Part shown: in pieces, positions 1-9,855 of the stretch
Position numbering within the stretch: the stretch's first letter is position 1
Layout: the number at the start of each line of letters is the position of its first letter
Assembly (NCBI RefSeq): GCF_014170335.1
Contig: NZ_LZZS01000007.1
Coordinates: forward strand, 1-54,861
Direction of reading: 5' to 3'
DNA length: 54,861 nt
DNA from: Achromobacter sp. UMC46
GTDB taxonomy: Bacteria; Pseudomonadota; Gammaproteobacteria; Burkholderiales; Burkholderiaceae_B
Program-made: the position numbers and the translations under genes
The notes under the pieces: generated by a model
What the model was told of the DNA's origin: nothing
The model's input: only the letters and a program-made list of their open reading frames with translations
Databases searched by the model: none

Positions 1-17
1 AAACCCTTGGGGGAGGG

Positions 18-49
18 GGCTGCCGGGGCGGTCGGCCCCGGCGGCAGCC
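18..49 (-). terminator. Putative terminator after lspA
   Basis: GC-rich hairpin just beyond the lspA stop on the minus strand. Bases 18-22 pair with 45-49 and 23-29 with 35-41, leaving a 3-base bulge (42-44) and a 5-base loop. The tract that follows is C-rich with no clear run of U, so it may be a weak or Rho-assisted terminator. Confidence 0.4.
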
Positions 50-50
50 G

Positions 51-584
51 TCAGGCCTGCGGCTTCTTGCGGGCGCGCAGCAGCTCGTCCAGCACCAGCA
101 GAATGGCGCCGCAGCTGATCCCCACGTCCGCCAGGTTGAAGGCGGGGAAGTAGGAGTCTTTCCAGTAGAACAGCAGGAAGTCCACCACGTGGCCGTACAC
201 CACGCGATCGATGACGTTGCCGATGGCGCCGCCCAGGATCAGCGTCAGCGCCAGGCTGAAGCGGGGCTGGCCATGGGTGCGGCGCAGGATGACCGTGATC
301 ACCACGGCCGCCACGATGCCCAGGGCGGTGAACAGCCAACGCTGCCAGCCTTCTTCGGAGGCCAGGAAGCTGAACGCGGCCCCCCGGTTGAACAGCAGCG
401 TGAAGTCGAACACCGGCAGCACGTTGACCCGTTCGCCATACTGGAACGAGGTGTTGAAGTACACCTTCGTCAATTGGTCCAGCACGATGATCAACAGCGC
501 CAGGGCCAGCCAGCCGCCCACGCGCGCCGGAACGGCGCGGGCGGGGGGCGTGCCCGTCACTCCCGAATCGGAGGGGCGGGCCAT
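51..584 (-). CDS. lspA: Lipoprotein signal peptidase (signal peptidase II)
   Basis: Inner-membrane aspartyl protease that cleaves the signal peptide of prolipoproteins after diacylglyceryl transfer. The 177-residue product has about four membrane segments. Family landmarks are visible: the LDQLTK motif (Asp36), FNRGAAFSF, GNVIDR with the probable catalytic Asp126, and FNLADVGI with the second catalytic Asp153. The ATG at 584 lies 2 bases past the ileS stop, so it is probably translated from one ribF-ileS-lspA message. That order is standard in proteobacteria. Start and identity are secure. Confidence 0.95.
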   Translation of the reverse strand: MARPSDSGVTGTPPARAVPARVGGWLALALLIIVLDQLTKVYFNTSFQYGERVNVLPVFDFTLLFNRGAAFSFLASEEGWQRWLFTALGIVAAVVITVILRRTHGQPRFSLALTLILGGAIGNVIDRVVYGHVVDFLLFYWKDSYFPAFNLADVGISCGAILLVLDELLRARKKPQA

Positions 585-586
585 GC

Positions 587-3451
587 TCAAGCCTTGTCGC
601 GGGCTTCGCCCGAGCCGAACAGGTTGGACACGCAGCGCCCGCAGATCTCGGGGTGGTCCGCGTCCTGGCCCACGTCCAGGCGCCAGTGCCAGCAGCGTTC
701 GCACTTCTTGTGCGTCGACGGCGTGACCTGGATGCGGGTCTCGCCTTCGCCGGCGTGCACGGTGGCGCGCGAGACGATCAGCACAAAGCGCAGGTCGTCG
801 CCCAGGCTGGTCAGCAGTAGCTGGTCGTCGCCATTGGCGTACAGGTCCACTTCCGCTTGCAGCGACGAACCGATGTCGCCCGCCGTGCGCACTTCTTCCA
901 GCTTGCGCTGGACCTCGGCGCGGATGGCGCGCAGGCGCGCCCACTTGGCGGTCAGCGCGTCGGCGTCGGCAAACGGCGGCAGCGCATGGTAGACCTCGGT
1001 GAAGATCGTCGTGCGGGCAGCGTCGGCCTGGTGCTTCAGCGCAGAGCCGACCAGTTCCTTCCAGGCTTCTTCGGCCGTGAAGGACAGGATCGGCGCCATC
1101 AGCTTCAGCAGCGTCTGCGTGATGTCCAGCAGCGCCGTCTGCGCCGAACGGCGCGCCAGGCTGCCGGGGGCCGACGTGTACAGGCGGTCTTTCAGGATGT
1201 CCAGGTAGAACGCGCCCAGGTCTTCCGAGCAGAACGTCTGCAAGCGCGAGACGGCCGGGTGGAAGTCGTAGCGTTCGTAGTTGGCCTGCACTTCGGACTG
1301 CATCTGCGCCGTCATCGCCAGCGCATAGCGGTCGATCTCGAAGAGATCGCCGTAGGGCACCGATTGCGACACCGCGTCGAAATCGGCGACATTGGCCAGC
1401 AGGAAGCGCAGCGTGTTGCGGATGCGGCGGTAGCCTTCCACCACGCGCTTCAGGATCTCGTCCGAGATGGACAGTTCGCCCGAATAATCGGTGGACGCCA
1501 CCCACAGGCGCAGGATTTCCGCGCCCAGCGAGTCCGACACCTTTTGCGGGGCGATCACGTTGCCCACCGACTTGCTCATCTTGCGGCCCTGGCCGTCGAC
1601 CACGAAGCCATGCGTCAGCAAGGCCTTGTAGGGCGGTTGGCCATACAGCATGCAGCCGGTCAGCAGCGACGAATGGAACCAGCCGCGATGCTGGTCGGAG
1701 CCTTCCAGGTACAGGTCGGCGGGCCAACCCAGTTCAGCGCCGTGCGAGCCGGCGAATTCGCCGTCCTTGCCACCCAGCACCGTGGCGTGTGTGCTGCCCG
1801 AATCGAACCACACGTCCAGCGTGTCGCGGTTCTTCTCGTATTGGTCGGCTTCGTCGCCCAGCAGGTCGCGGGGTTCGATGGCCTGCCAGGCCTCGATGCC
1901 GCCTTGCTCGACGCGCTGCGCCACCTGTTCCAGCAACTCGGCGGTGCGCGGGTGCAGTTCGCCGGTTTCCTTGTGCACGAAGAAGGCCATCGGCACGCCC
2001 CACTGGCGCTGGCGCGACAGGGTCCAGTCCGGACGGTTGGCGATCATCGCGTGCAGGCGGGCGCGGCCCCAGGCCGGGTAGAAGGCCGTGGCGTCGATGC
2101 CGGCCAGCGCCGATTCGCGCAAGGTCGGGCCGCCATCCTTGGGGGCCACGTCCATGCCGGCGAACCATTGGCTGGTGGCGCGGTAGATGATCGGCGTCTT
2201 GTGGCGCCAGCAGTGCATGTAGCTGTGCTTGTGCTTTTCGACGTGCATCAGCGCGCCGGCTTCGGTCAGCGCTTCGACGATCTTGGGGTTGGCGTCCCAG
2301 ATGGACAGGCCGCCGAACAGCGCCAGGCTGTCCACGTACTTGCCGTCGCCCATGACGGGGCTGATGAAATCGGTATCTTTCATGCCGTGCGCTTTGCACG
2401 ACACGAAGTCTTCAATGCCGTAGGCCGGCGCCGAGTGCACGACGCCCGTGCCCGAGTCCGCCGTGACGTAGTCGCCCAGGTAGATGGGCGAGCGGCGGTC
2501 GTAGGCGGCGTCGTACTGTGCCAGGGGATGGCGGAATTCGATGCCCGACAGCGCTTCGCCGGGCGCCGTGGCGATGATGTCGCCTTCCAGGTTCCAGGAC
2601 TTCAGGCAGGCTTCGACGCGGTCTTTGGCCACCAGCAGCAGCGGGCCGAACTTGGGCGCCGGCGACGACACGCGTACCAGTGCGTATTCGATTTCCGGGT
2701 GCACGTTCAGCGCCTGGTTGGACGGAATGGTCCAGGGCGTGGTCGTCCAGATCACGATGGCGCCGTCTTCCACCGATTCCAGGCCGAAGGTGCGCGCCAG
2801 CTTGGCGGGTTCGGCGAACGGGAAGGCGACGTCCACGGCGGGGTCGACGCGGTCGGCGTATTCCACTTCGGCTTCAGCCAGGGCCGAGCCACAGTCGAAA
2901 CACCAGTTCACGGGCTTTAAGCCGCGGAACACGTAGCCCTTGTCCAGGATGCGTCCCAGCGCGCGAATCTCGTCGGCTTCATTGCTGAAGTTCATCGTCA
3001 TGTACGGACGGTCCCAGCCGCCCAGCACGCCCAGGCGCTTGAAATCCTTGCGCTGGCGGTCGATCTGCTCCAGCGCGTAGGCGCGGGCCTTCGACTGCAC
3101 TTCCGCCACGGGCAGGTGCTTGCCGTACTTCTTTTCGATCTGGATTTCGATCGGCATGCCGTGACAGTCCCAGCCCGGCACGTAGTGCGCGTCATAGCCG
3201 GCCATGTTGCGGCTCTTGACGATGATGTCCTTCAGGATCTTGTTGACCGCGTGGCCGATGTGGATGTCGCCGTTCGCATAGGGCGGGCCGTCGTGCAGCA
3301 CGAAACGGGGCCGGCCGCGGCTGGCCGCACGGATCGCCTGGTAGACGTGATTTTCCTCCCACTGCGAAATCCAGGCGGGCTCGCGCTTGGCAAGGTCGCC
3401 CCGCATGGGGAAGGGGGTATCGGGCAGGTTGAGGGTCTTTTTATAGTCCAT
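587..3451 (-). CDS. ileS: Isoleucyl-tRNA synthetase
   Basis: Charges tRNA-Ile with isoleucine in the cytoplasm; class I synthetase of 954 residues, normal for bacterial IleS. The HIGH signature is at residues 64-67 and KMSKS is near residue 623. A C-terminal zinc-binding pair of CxxC motifs (CERCW near 915, CGRC near 930) matches the eubacterial type. I chose the ATG at 3451; an in-frame TTG nine bases upstream is possible but less likely. The start lies inside the 3' end of ribF (11-base overlap), which suggests translational coupling within ribF-ileS-lspA. Confidence 0.96.
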   Translation of the reverse strand: MDYKKTLNLPDTPFPMRGDLAKREPAWISQWEENHVYQAIRAASRGRPRFVLHDGPPYANGDIHIGHAVNKILKDIIVKSRNMAGYDAHYVPGWDCHGMPIEIQIEKKYGKHLPVAEVQSKARAYALEQIDRQRKDFKRLGVLGGWDRPYMTMNFSNEADEIRALGRILDKGYVFRGLKPVNWCFDCGSALAEAEVEYADRVDPAVDVAFPFAEPAKLARTFGLESVEDGAIVIWTTTPWTIPSNQALNVHPEIEYALVRVSSPAPKFGPLLLVAKDRVEACLKSWNLEGDIIATAPGEALSGIEFRHPLAQYDAAYDRRSPIYLGDYVTADSGTGVVHSAPAYGIEDFVSCKAHGMKDTDFISPVMGDGKYVDSLALFGGLSIWDANPKIVEALTEAGALMHVEKHKHSYMHCWRHKTPIIYRATSQWFAGMDVAPKDGGPTLRESALAGIDATAFYPAWGRARLHAMIANRPDWTLSRQRQWGVPMAFFVHKETGELHPRTAELLEQVAQRVEQGGIEAWQAIEPRDLLGDEADQYEKNRDTLDVWFDSGSTHATVLGGKDGEFAGSHGAELGWPADLYLEGSDQHRGWFHSSLLTGCMLYGQPPYKALLTHGFVVDGQGRKMSKSVGNVIAPQKVSDSLGAEILRLWVASTDYSGELSISDEILKRVVEGYRRIRNTLRFLLANVADFDAVSQSVPYGDLFEIDRYALAMTAQMQSEVQANYERYDFHPAVSRLQTFCSEDLGAFYLDILKDRLYTSAPGSLARRSAQTALLDITQTLLKLMAPILSFTAEEAWKELVGSALKHQADAARTTIFTEVYHALPPFADADALTAKWARLRAIRAEVQRKLEEVRTAGDIGSSLQAEVDLYANGDDQLLLTSLGDDLRFVLIVSRATVHAGEGETRIQVTPSTHKKCERCWHWRLDVGQDADHPEICGRCVSNLFGSGEARDKA

Positions 3452-4406
3452 GAACGGCAAAATAGGCGCGCGCGTTTCGCGCGTCTTCGGCGATGGCGGC
3501 AGTCAGGGAAGGGAGGTCAGGAAATTTTTCTTCGTCCCGCAGCTTGTGCAGGAATTCGACGCGTACGAGTTTACCGTAAGCGTCGACGGTGTCGTTCAGC
3601 AGGTGCGACTCGAGCAACACGCGGCCGCGGTCTTCGACCGTCGGGCGCACGCCCAGGCTGGCCACGGCGGGCAGGGGGCGGTCGGCCAGGCCATAGACCT
3701 GGACCACATAGATGCCCGAGCGGGCGGCGCACCGCTCGGCCACGCGCAGGTTCATCGTGGGGAAACCAAGGGTCCGGCCCAGCTTCTGGCCGTGGATCAC
3801 GTGGCCGCTGATGTGGTACGGATGGCCCAGCAGGTGGCGGGCGCGGTCCAGGTCGCCCACGGCCAGCGCCGTGCGGACTTCGGAACTGGATATCCGGTGG
3901 CCGTGCTGGTCGGTCACGTCCGCCAGGGTCTGCACCTCGAAGCCGTGGCGCATGCCGGCTTCGCGCAGCAGGTCGATATCGCCGCTGCGCTTGTGGCCGA
4001 AGCGGAAATCCTCGCCCACCAGCAGCCATTTGGCCTGCAAGCCCTGCACCAGCAGGTTCTCGATGAAGGCGTTGGCCGACATTTCGGCCAGCCGGGCGTT
4101 GAAGCGTTCCACCACGACCTGGGACACGCCGTAGCGCGCCAGCGCCGCCAGCTTGTCGCGCAGCCCGGATATCCGGGTGGGCGCCAGCTCGGGGCGTTGG
4201 TTCAGGGTGGCGAAATACTCCCGCGGATGCGGCTCGAAGGTCATGACGGCAGGCGCTAGGCCGCGTTCGCGGGCCACTTGGCAGACGCGCGCCAACATGG
4301 CCTGGTGCCCGCGATGGACGCCGTCGAAATTGCCGATCGTCAGCGCGCAAGGAGCGCGCCGGTCGGGCGGAGGCAGGGATCGGTAGATGCGCAGCGATGG
4401 TTTCAC
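3441..4406 (-). CDS. ribF: Bifunctional riboflavin kinase / FAD synthetase
   Basis: Makes FMN from riboflavin and then FAD. The 321-residue length is normal. The N-terminal nucleotidyltransferase domain shows [12 protein letters not shown] near residues 22-33; the C-terminal flavokinase domain shows [11 protein letters not shown] near 210. The start is GTG at 4406, since no ATG lies near the expected N-terminus ([12 protein letters not shown]). The Shine-Dalgarno site is weak. It is the first gene of the ribF-ileS-lspA group and diverges from purN across about 167 bases. Confidence 0.93.
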   Translation of the reverse strand: MKPSLRIYRSLPPPDRRAPCALTIGNFDGVHRGHQAMLARVCQVARERGLAPAVMTFEPHPREYFATLNQRPELAPTRISGLRDKLAALARYGVSQVVVERFNARLAEMSANAFIENLLVQGLQAKWLLVGEDFRFGHKRSGDIDLLREAGMRHGFEVQTLADVTDQHGHRISSSEVRTALAVGDLDRARHLLGHPYHISGHVIHGQKLGRTLGFPTMNLRVAERCAARSGIYVVQVYGLADRPLPAVASLGVRPTVEDRGRVLLESHLLNDTVDAYGKLVRVEFLHKLRDEEKFPDLPSLTAAIAEDARNARAYFAVHGL

Positions 4407-4573
4407 GAGCGAGAGTTTACAATTTTGGATTCCGGGTTTGTTCTAATCCCCCCAACCATTTATGCGCGAACGGTATTTCCGGAGTGCGGAATGGTGGCGG
4501 ACAAGCCTTTTTGCGACAAGCAACGCCCGGCCTGCCGGGCGCCCTGGGGGCTACACCTTTGGATTCTTCTATC

Positions 4574-5239
4574 TTGCCGGAAACACAAATTTCTAAACGC
4601 CGCCTCGTCATCCTGATCTCGGGGCGGGGCAGCAACATGCAGGCGCTGGCCGAAGCGTGCCGCGACGAAGGCTGGCCGGCCGACATCGCCGCCGTCATCG
4701 CCAGCCGGCCGGACGCCGGCGGCCTGGAATGGGCCGCCGCCCAGGGCATTCCCTCGGCGGCCCTGTACCATAAGGACTATGCCAGCCGCGAAGCCTTCGA
4801 CGCCGCCTTGGCCGCTGAAATCGATCGCTATGCGCCCGACTACGTCATTCTTGCCGGGTTCATGCGCGTACTGACTCCCGGCTTCGTCAACCACTATGCG
4901 GGCCGGCTGGTCAATATCCATCCCTCGCTGCTGCCGGCGTTTCCCGGGTTGCACACGCATGCCCAGGCGCTGGCGACGGGCGTGCGCGTGCATGGCTGCA
5001 CGGTGCATTTCGTCACCCCGGTGTTGGACCACGGCCCCATCATCGCCCAGGGCTGTGTGCCGGTCCTGGCCGGCGACACGCCGGAACTGCTGGCTAATCG
5101 GGTGCTGGCAGTGGAACATCAGGCTTTTCCGGCCGCCGTGCGCTGGCTGGCCGAAGGCCGGGTTACGCTGACAAGCGACCACCGGGTGGACGTGCAGGGG
5201 GATCCCGCGCGCCTGTTCACCTGGTCGCCGGCCGCCTGA
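4574..5239 (+). CDS. purN: Phosphoribosylglycinamide formyltransferase
   Basis: Transfers a formyl group from 10-formyl-tetrahydrofolate to GAR in purine synthesis. Landmarks: ISGRGSNMQ near the N-terminus, VNIHPSLLPAFPG (formyl-transfer Asn/His region), and LDHGPIIAQ holding the catalytic Asp. Length is 221 residues if translation starts at the TTG at 4574, which puts the first strand (RRLVILISG) where the family has it. The frame stays open upstream to 4397 with no better start and no obvious Shine-Dalgarno site, so the start is uncertain while the identity is not. Confidence 0.9.
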   Translation: MPETQISKRRLVILISGRGSNMQALAEACRDEGWPADIAAVIASRPDAGGLEWAAAQGIPSAALYHKDYASREAFDAALAAEIDRYAPDYVILAGFMRVLTPGFVNHYAGRLVNIHPSLLPAFPGLHTHAQALATGVRVHGCTVHFVTPVLDHGPIIAQGCVPVLAGDTPELLANRVLAVEHQAFPAAVRWLAEGRVTLTSDHRVDVQGDPARLFTWSPAA

Positions 5240-5250
5240 TCGGCCCCGGA

Positions 5251-5292
5251 TTGCACGGAATCGCTTGCATTGAATCGCTCGCACTGAATCGA
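5251..5292 (+). repeat. Three tandem imperfect 14-bp repeats
   Basis: Units at 5251-5264, 5265-5278 and 5279-5292 share the pattern YYGCAYKGAATCGM. They fill the gap between purN and the downstream methyltransferase gene, about 40 bases before its start codon. They could be a protein-binding array or slippage debris. Confidence 0.6.
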
Positions 5293-5332
5293 ATTTACCG
5301 GGCGGAACTCCTCCGCCCCACTGGAACACACC

Positions 5333-7867
5333 ATGACTAAACCCCAATCTCCGCGTTCTCGTCCGGCAGGCTCCCCGAGGGCAGCCTCCGAAGGGCGCGA
5401 CGGTCGGTCCTTCTTCTCGCGTCCCAAGGGCGACGCCCGCGAGGTGCCCCAGCGCGAGCGCAGCGACCGCGCGCGCGATGAGCGCCCCAACCGCGACGCC
5501 GGCCGTCCGGCCCCGCGGCCGTCGTTCGATGCCCCACGTGGCGATAACCGTGGTGAAAAGCGCGGCGAAGGCCGTGGCGAACGCGGCGCTTTCGGCGGCG
5601 ACCGCCGTGAAGGCCAAGGTCAGGGCCAAGGCCGGCCCGCATCGCGTCCGTCCTACGACGCGCCGCGTGGCGAGAACCGTGGCGGTGGCGCCCGGGGCGA
5701 CAGCCGTGGCGGCGAGCGCGCCTCTTATGGTTCGGAGCGCCGGGAATATCAGGGTCAAGGCCAAGGCCAAGGTCAGGGCCGATCGGATTCGCGTCCGTCT
5801 TATGGCAATGGCCCGCGCGGTGACAGCCGTGGCGGCGAACGTGCCTCCTACGGCTCGGAACGCCGGGAATACCAAGGTCAAGGTCAAGGCCAGGGCCGTC
5901 CGGATTCGCGTCCGTCCTACGGCAACGGCCCGCGTGGCGACAGCCGGGGCGGCGAGCGTGCTTCCTACGGTTCCGAGCGCCGGCCATATCAGGGTCAGGG
6001 CCAGGGTCAGGGCCGTCCGGATTCGCGTCCGTCCTACGGCAACGCTCCGCGCGGCGACAGCCGTGGGGGCGAGCGTGCCTCCTACGGTTCGGAACGCCGG
6101 GAATATCAAGGCCAGGGTCAGGGCCAGGGCCGTCCGGATTCGCGTCCGTCCTACGGCAACGGTCCGCGCGGCGACAGCCGTGGCGGCGAACGTGCCTCCT
6201 ACGGCTCGGAACGCCGGGAGTATCAAGGCCAAGGCCAGGGCCGTCCTTCCTATGACGGCCCGCGCGGCGACGACGCCTCGCACGGCCATCGCGAACCGGC
6301 TTCGCAAAAGCCGCAATTCAACCGTCCGCGCCAGTCTTACGCAGCCATCCGCATCGATCAGGTGCAGCGCGTGCTGGGCGAAATCCTGCAATGGACCTAC
6401 CCGGCCGATTCCGCGCTGTCGCACTGGCTGCGCCATCACCCGAACCTGGGTGCCCGCGACCGTTCCGAGGTCGCTGAAGCCGTCTACGACGTGCTGCGCC
6501 ACCTGCGCCGTTACCGTCAATTCGGCGAAAGCGGCGTGGGTCCCGCCTCGCGCCGCCTGGCCATCCTGGGCCTGAACGCCACGCTGGGCGCCGAGGCGCT
6601 GGAAGAGGGCATGGACGCCGCCGAAGCCGAATGGCTCAAGCGCGTGTCGCAGATCGATCTGGCCACCTTGCCCCGTGCCGTGCGCGGCAGCATCCCCGAC
6701 TGGCTGGACGAGCGCCTGAGCCAGATGGACAGCCCGGAAACCCTGGTCGAAGCGCTGAACCGCCAAGCCAGCCTGGATTTGCGTGTCAACCCGCTGAAGG
6801 CCGAGCGCGACGCCATGCTGACCGAACTGCAGCAAAGCGCCGGCCGCTACGAACCCGTGGCCATGCCGTTCTCGCCGTGGGGCATCCGCATGGAAGGCCG
6901 CCCGGCGATCAACCGCTGGCCGCAGTTTGAAAACGGCAGCATCGAAGTGCAGGACGAAGGCAGCCAGCTGCTGGCCCTGCTGGTCGCGCCGCGCCGTGGC
7001 GAAATGATCATCGATTTCTGCGCCGGCGCTGGTGGCAAGACGCTGCTGCTGGGCGCACTGATGCGCTCCACCGGCCGCCTGTACGCCTTCGACGTGTCGG
7101 CCGCCCGCCTGGCGCGCGCCAAGCCGCGCTTTGCGCGCAGCGGTCTGTCGAACGTGGTGCCCGTCGTGATCGACAGCGAGAACGATGCCCGCGTGAAGCG
7201 CCTGGCCGGCAAGGCGCAGCGCGTGCTGGTCGATGCGCCTTGCAGCGGCATTGGCACCCTGCGCCGCAACCCCGACCTGAAGTGGCGCCAGCACCCTGAG
7301 GCGCTGGCCGAATTGGGCCGGCTGCAGGAACGCATCCTGAACAGCGCCGCGCGTTGCGTGGCGCCCGGCGGCCGCCTGGTGTACGCCACGTGCAGCCTGC
7401 TGGCGGAAGAAAACGAGGTGCAGGCCGAGCGTTTCCTGGCCAGCCATCCCGATTTCGAACGCGTGGACGCCGCCGAGATTCTGGCCGCGCGTTGCGAAAC
7501 GCTGAAGCTGGAAGGCCCCTACGTGCAGTTGCGCCCTGACGTGCACGGCACCGACGGCTTCTTCGCCGCAGTGTTCGAGCGCAAAAAGAAGGGCGCCGCG
7601 GGCGCGACCGAGGAGGCCGCAGCCGCCGCGGATGCGGACGCCGATCTGGATGCCGACGTTGGCGACGTTGCCGAGGAAGTGGATGCGGACATGCCGGTAG
7701 CGGACATGCCGGTAGCGGACATGCCGGTAGCGGACATGCCGGTAGCGGACATGCCGGTAGCTGCCGACGCGCCTGCTGCCGAAGCGGCAGAAGCGGCGCC
7801 TGCGGCCAGCCCCGTGGCCGACTCCGTCCCTGAGGCCGACCCGGCCAAGGGCGACAAGCCGGCCTGA
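5333..7867 (+). CDS. RsmB/NOP-family RNA cytosine-5 methyltransferase with RGG-like repeat N-terminus
   Basis: Predicted S-adenosylmethionine-dependent m5C RNA methyltransferase of 844 residues, about twice the usual size. Residues 1-340 are low-complexity Arg/Gly/Gln/Ser/Tyr sequence with five copies of a 39-residue repeat. Residues from about 340 form a normal RsmB-like core: a helical N-terminal domain, the SAM loop DFCAGAGGKT near 560, and both catalytic cysteine motifs, DAPCSG near 634 and YATCS near 686. The tail is acidic and alanine-rich and carries five perfect ADMPV repeats. The core resembles RsmB (16S C967) but a second, conventional rsmB is usual near fmt in this group, so the target is not certain. 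ATG at 5333. Confidence 0.85.
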   Translation: MTKPQSPRSRPAGSPRAASEGRDGRSFFSRPKGDAREVPQRERSDRARDERPNRDAGRPAPRPSFDAPRGDNRGEKRGEGRGERGAFGGDRREGQGQGQGRPASRPSYDAPRGENRGGGARGDSRGGERASYGSERREYQGQGQGQGQGRSDSRPSYGNGPRGDSRGGERASYGSERREYQGQGQGQGRPDSRPSYGNGPRGDSRGGERASYGSERRPYQGQGQGQGRPDSRPSYGNAPRGDSRGGERASYGSERREYQGQGQGQGRPDSRPSYGNGPRGDSRGGERASYGSERREYQGQGQGRPSYDGPRGDDASHGHREPASQKPQFNRPRQSYAAIRIDQVQRVLGEILQWTYPADSALSHWLRHHPNLGARDRSEVAEAVYDVLRHLRRYRQFGESGVGPASRRLAILGLNATLGAEALEEGMDAAEAEWLKRVSQIDLATLPRAVRGSIPDWLDERLSQMDSPETLVEALNRQASLDLRVNPLKAERDAMLTELQQSAGRYEPVAMPFSPWGIRMEGRPAINRWPQFENGSIEVQDEGSQLLALLVAPRRGEMIIDFCAGAGGKTLLLGALMRSTGRLYAFDVSAARLARAKPRFARSGLSNVVPVVIDSENDARVKRLAGKAQRVLVDAPCSGIGTLRRNPDLKWRQHPEALAELGRLQERILNSAARCVAPGGRLVYATCSLLAEENEVQAERFLASHPDFERVDAAEILAARCETLKLEGPYVQLRPDVHGTDGFFAAVFERKKKGAAGATEEAAAAADADADLDADVGDVAEEVDADMPVADMPVADMPVADMPVADMPVAADAPAAEAAEAAPAASPVADSVPEADPAKGDKPA
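5696..6265 (+). repeat. In-frame 117-bp tandem repeats encoding a 39-residue RGG/QG unit
   Basis: Repeat starts at 5696 (41-codon variant), 5819, 5936, 6053 and 6170 (shortened). Each unit begins GDSRGGERASYGSERR, runs through a YQGQGQG stretch, and ends with DSRPSYGN and PR. DNA copies differ mainly at synonymous positions, so the peptide appears to be kept by selection or by gene-conversion-like homogenisation. Confidence 0.9.
7685..7759 (+). repeat. Five perfect copies of a 15-bp unit (ADMPV coding)
   Basis: The unit gcggacatgccggta occurs five times with no mismatch, in frame, near the C-terminus of the methyltransferase gene. Copy-number change by slippage would add or remove five residues without breaking the frame. 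Confidence 0.92.
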
Positions 7868-7884
7868 CCCGTTCTTTCGGCCCG

Positions 7885-7905
7885 CGCCGGCTCAGGGAGC
7901 CGGCG
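7885..7905. terminator. Hairpin between convergent genes
   Basis: Perfect 9-bp stem (7885-7893 with 7897-7905) and a 3-base loop at the convergent ends of the methyltransferase gene and the small exported-protein gene. It overlaps the last codons of the latter. There is no U run, so a terminator role is only plausible. Confidence 0.35.
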
Positions 7906-8287
7906 TGACGCCGACCGTCGCGCTGAACCGGCGGGTGCCCAGCGTCTTGTTCTGGTACTTCACTTCCCAGGCCAGGGTGTCCGATCCGGGCCGGTCCGCC
8001 TGATAGACCACCTGCGAAACCGCCACCGGCCGATAGGCGCAGCGGCCCGAATCGCTCGACTGTCCCCGCGTCTGCATGATGCTGGCCTTGCCGAGCGTCG
8101 GGTTCTGCGTGATCTGCACGCGCGGCGCCCTGAGCGCCAGGCAGTCCGACCCGCGGATTTCGTAATAGGAGGCCAGCACGACGACGTCGCCCGACTTCAT
8201 CGTCTGGGCGGGGGCGGGCGCCGACAGCGCGATCCCCAGCATCGACAGGGCTGAAAATAAATAGGGTCGGATTGTTTTCGGCAACAT
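7892..8287 (-). CDS. Small exported protein of unknown function
   Basis: I do not recognise the family. The 131-residue product starts at the ATG at 8287 and opens with a clear Sec signal peptide (basic LPKTIRPY, hydrophobic core, cleavage expected after APAPAQ near residue 28). The mature part is about 100 residues, rich in beta-type sequence, with two cysteines (DCLAL and GRCAY) that could form a disulfide in the periplasm. An upstream in-frame extension to 8359 lacks this signal structure and was rejected. It converges on the RNA methyltransferase gene. Confidence 0.7.
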   Translation of the reverse strand: MLPKTIRPYLFSALSMLGIALSAPAPAQTMKSGDVVVLASYYEIRGSDCLALRAPRVQITQNPTLGKASIMQTRGQSSDSGRCAYRPVAVSQVVYQADRPGSDTLAWEVKYQNKTLGTRRFSATVGVTPAP

Positions 8288-8646
8288 CAGTGGGGCAAAA
8301 GAGACAGTTTGGTCAGCAGGAAGGGCGGAAAGTGTGCGCCGCGAACGTGGCGCCCTCAAGACGAAATCCCTTTGCTGACAGGAACTTTAGTAGCGAAATG
8401 TAGCCAAAACCTGGTGCCATTGCGAATACCCCCCACCTTCATGGGGTAGCCGGCCCAGGCGCCGGATGTCCGCAAGGCTTGCCCTCGCGATCTGCCCGAA
8501 AGGGCCGCGAGAGTGGGCGTTTGTGTTCCAAAATCAGGGCTTAGTCCTTGATTTCGCTCAAAAACTATTTTGAAACTACCTTGTCATAAGCAGACAAAGG
8601 TAAGCTAAACTTCAGGCACTTCTCAAGCGAGGCTCATAACAGCTTT
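8288..8646. other. Intergenic region upstream of the desaturase
   Basis: No gene seen. It must carry divergent promoters for the exported-protein gene and the desaturase. Near the desaturase side there is an inverted repeat TTGTC-N7-GACAA (8581-8597) and a TTGTCA/TAAACT pair with a 19-base spacer. These are candidate operator and promoter elements only. Confidence 0.35.
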
Positions 8647-9855
8647 ATGGATTACATCCTCTCCTTCATCGCCGGCGGTCTGACCCAAGCCACTTGGTGG
8701 CAGGTCGTCGTATTCACCCTTGTCGTGACGCACATCACGATTGTTGCGGTCACGGTTTTTCTCCATCGCAGCCAAGCGCACCGCGGTCTGGATCTGCATC
8801 CGGCTGTCATGCACTTCTTCCGTTTCTGGCTCTGGATGACGACCGGCATGGTCACCAAGGAATGGGTCGCCATTCACCGCAAGCATCACGCCAAGTGCGA
8901 AAAGGAAGGCGATCCTCACTCGCCCATGCTGTTCGGCATCTGGAAGGTGCTGTTCCGCGGCGCGGAACTGTATCGCGAAGAATCGAACAACAAGGAAACC
9001 ATGGCCAAGTTCGGCCACGGCACCCCTGACGACTGGCTCGAACGCAACGTCTACAGCAAGCACAGCTTGTGGGGCGTGCTGTCCATGCTGGCTATCGACG
9101 TCGCCCTGTTCGGCGCGATGGGCGTGACGGTGTGGGCGGTGCAGATGGCCTGGATTCCCTTCTGGGCGGCCGGCGTCGTCAACGGTATCGGCCACTTTTG
9201 GGGCTACCGCAACTACAACAGCCCGGACACCAGCACCAACGTGTTCCCGTGGGGCATCGTGATTGGCGGCGAAGAGCTGCACAACAACCACCACGCCCAT
9301 GGCACGTCGGCCAAGTTCTCGGCCAAGTGGTACGAATTCGATATCGGCTGGTGCTACATCAACATCCTGAAGTTCTTCGGCCTGGCCAAGATCAAGAAGG
9401 TTGCGCCCAAGCTGAAGCTGGACGACACCCGCACGGGCATCGACCTGCGCACGCTGCAAGGCGTGATCACGCATCGCTACGAAGTCATGGCCCGCTATGC
9501 GGACGTGATCAAGAGCGCCGCTCGCGAAGAGCTGAGCAAGCTGAAGGCCTCGCGTCAGGAAGGCAACGCTGAATGCGGCTACACCAAGCTGCACCAGGTG
9601 CGCCGCGCCATCCACCGCAACGAGGACATCCTCCAGCCTGAACAGCTTGCCGCCGTGGACAAGGCCATCGCCCAGAACAAGTCGCTGTCGACCCTGGTGC
9701 AGATGCGCCGCGAACTCGGCCGCATCTGGGAAAGCTCCAGCGCCAGCAGCGAACAGCTCCTCCATGACCTGCAGGCCTGGTGCCAGCGCGCCCAGCAAAG
9801 CGGCATCGCCGGGCTCGAGCAATTCGCTCAACATCTGCGCCGCTACGCGGCATGA
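8647..9855 (+). CDS. Membrane acyl-lipid/acyl-CoA desaturase (delta-9 type)
   Basis: Predicted di-iron fatty acid desaturase that introduces double bonds into membrane acyl chains. All three histidine boxes are present: HRSQAHRG at about 40-47, HRKHH at 77-81 and HNNHH near 212, arranged between hydrophobic segments as in stearoyl-CoA/DesC desaturases. The length of 402 includes a soluble charged C-terminal extension beyond about 270, longer than the minimal family. The stop overlaps the start of the uvrD-like gene (ATGA), so the two are translationally coupled. The electron donor is not encoded nearby. Confidence 0.88.
   Translation: MDYILSFIAGGLTQATWWQVVVFTLVVTHITIVAVTVFLHRSQAHRGLDLHPAVMHFFRFWLWMTTGMVTKEWVAIHRKHHAKCEKEGDPHSPMLFGIWKVLFRGAELYREESNNKETMAKFGHGTPDDWLERNVYSKHSLWGVLSMLAIDVALFGAMGVTVWAVQMAWIPFWAAGVVNGIGHFWGYRNYNSPDTSTNVFPWGIVIGGEELHNNHHAHGTSAKFSAKWYEFDIGWCYINILKFFGLAKIKKVAPKLKLDDTRTGIDLRTLQGVITHRYEVMARYADVIKSAAREELSKLKASRQEGNAECGYTKLHQVRRAIHRNEDILQPEQLAAVDKAIAQNKSLSTLVQMRRELGRIWESSSASSEQLLHDLQAWCQRAQQSGIAGLEQFAQHLRRYAA

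Noticed and set aside
5696..6265. CRISPR-like array
   Set aside because: The 117-bp repeats are contiguous, in frame and without unique spacers; they encode protein.
4460..7546. Long open frame on the minus strand opposite purN and the methyltransferase gene, with a repetitive translation
   Set aside because: It mirrors the GC-rich codons and the repeats of the plus-strand genes, has no family resemblance, and crosses the purN gene.
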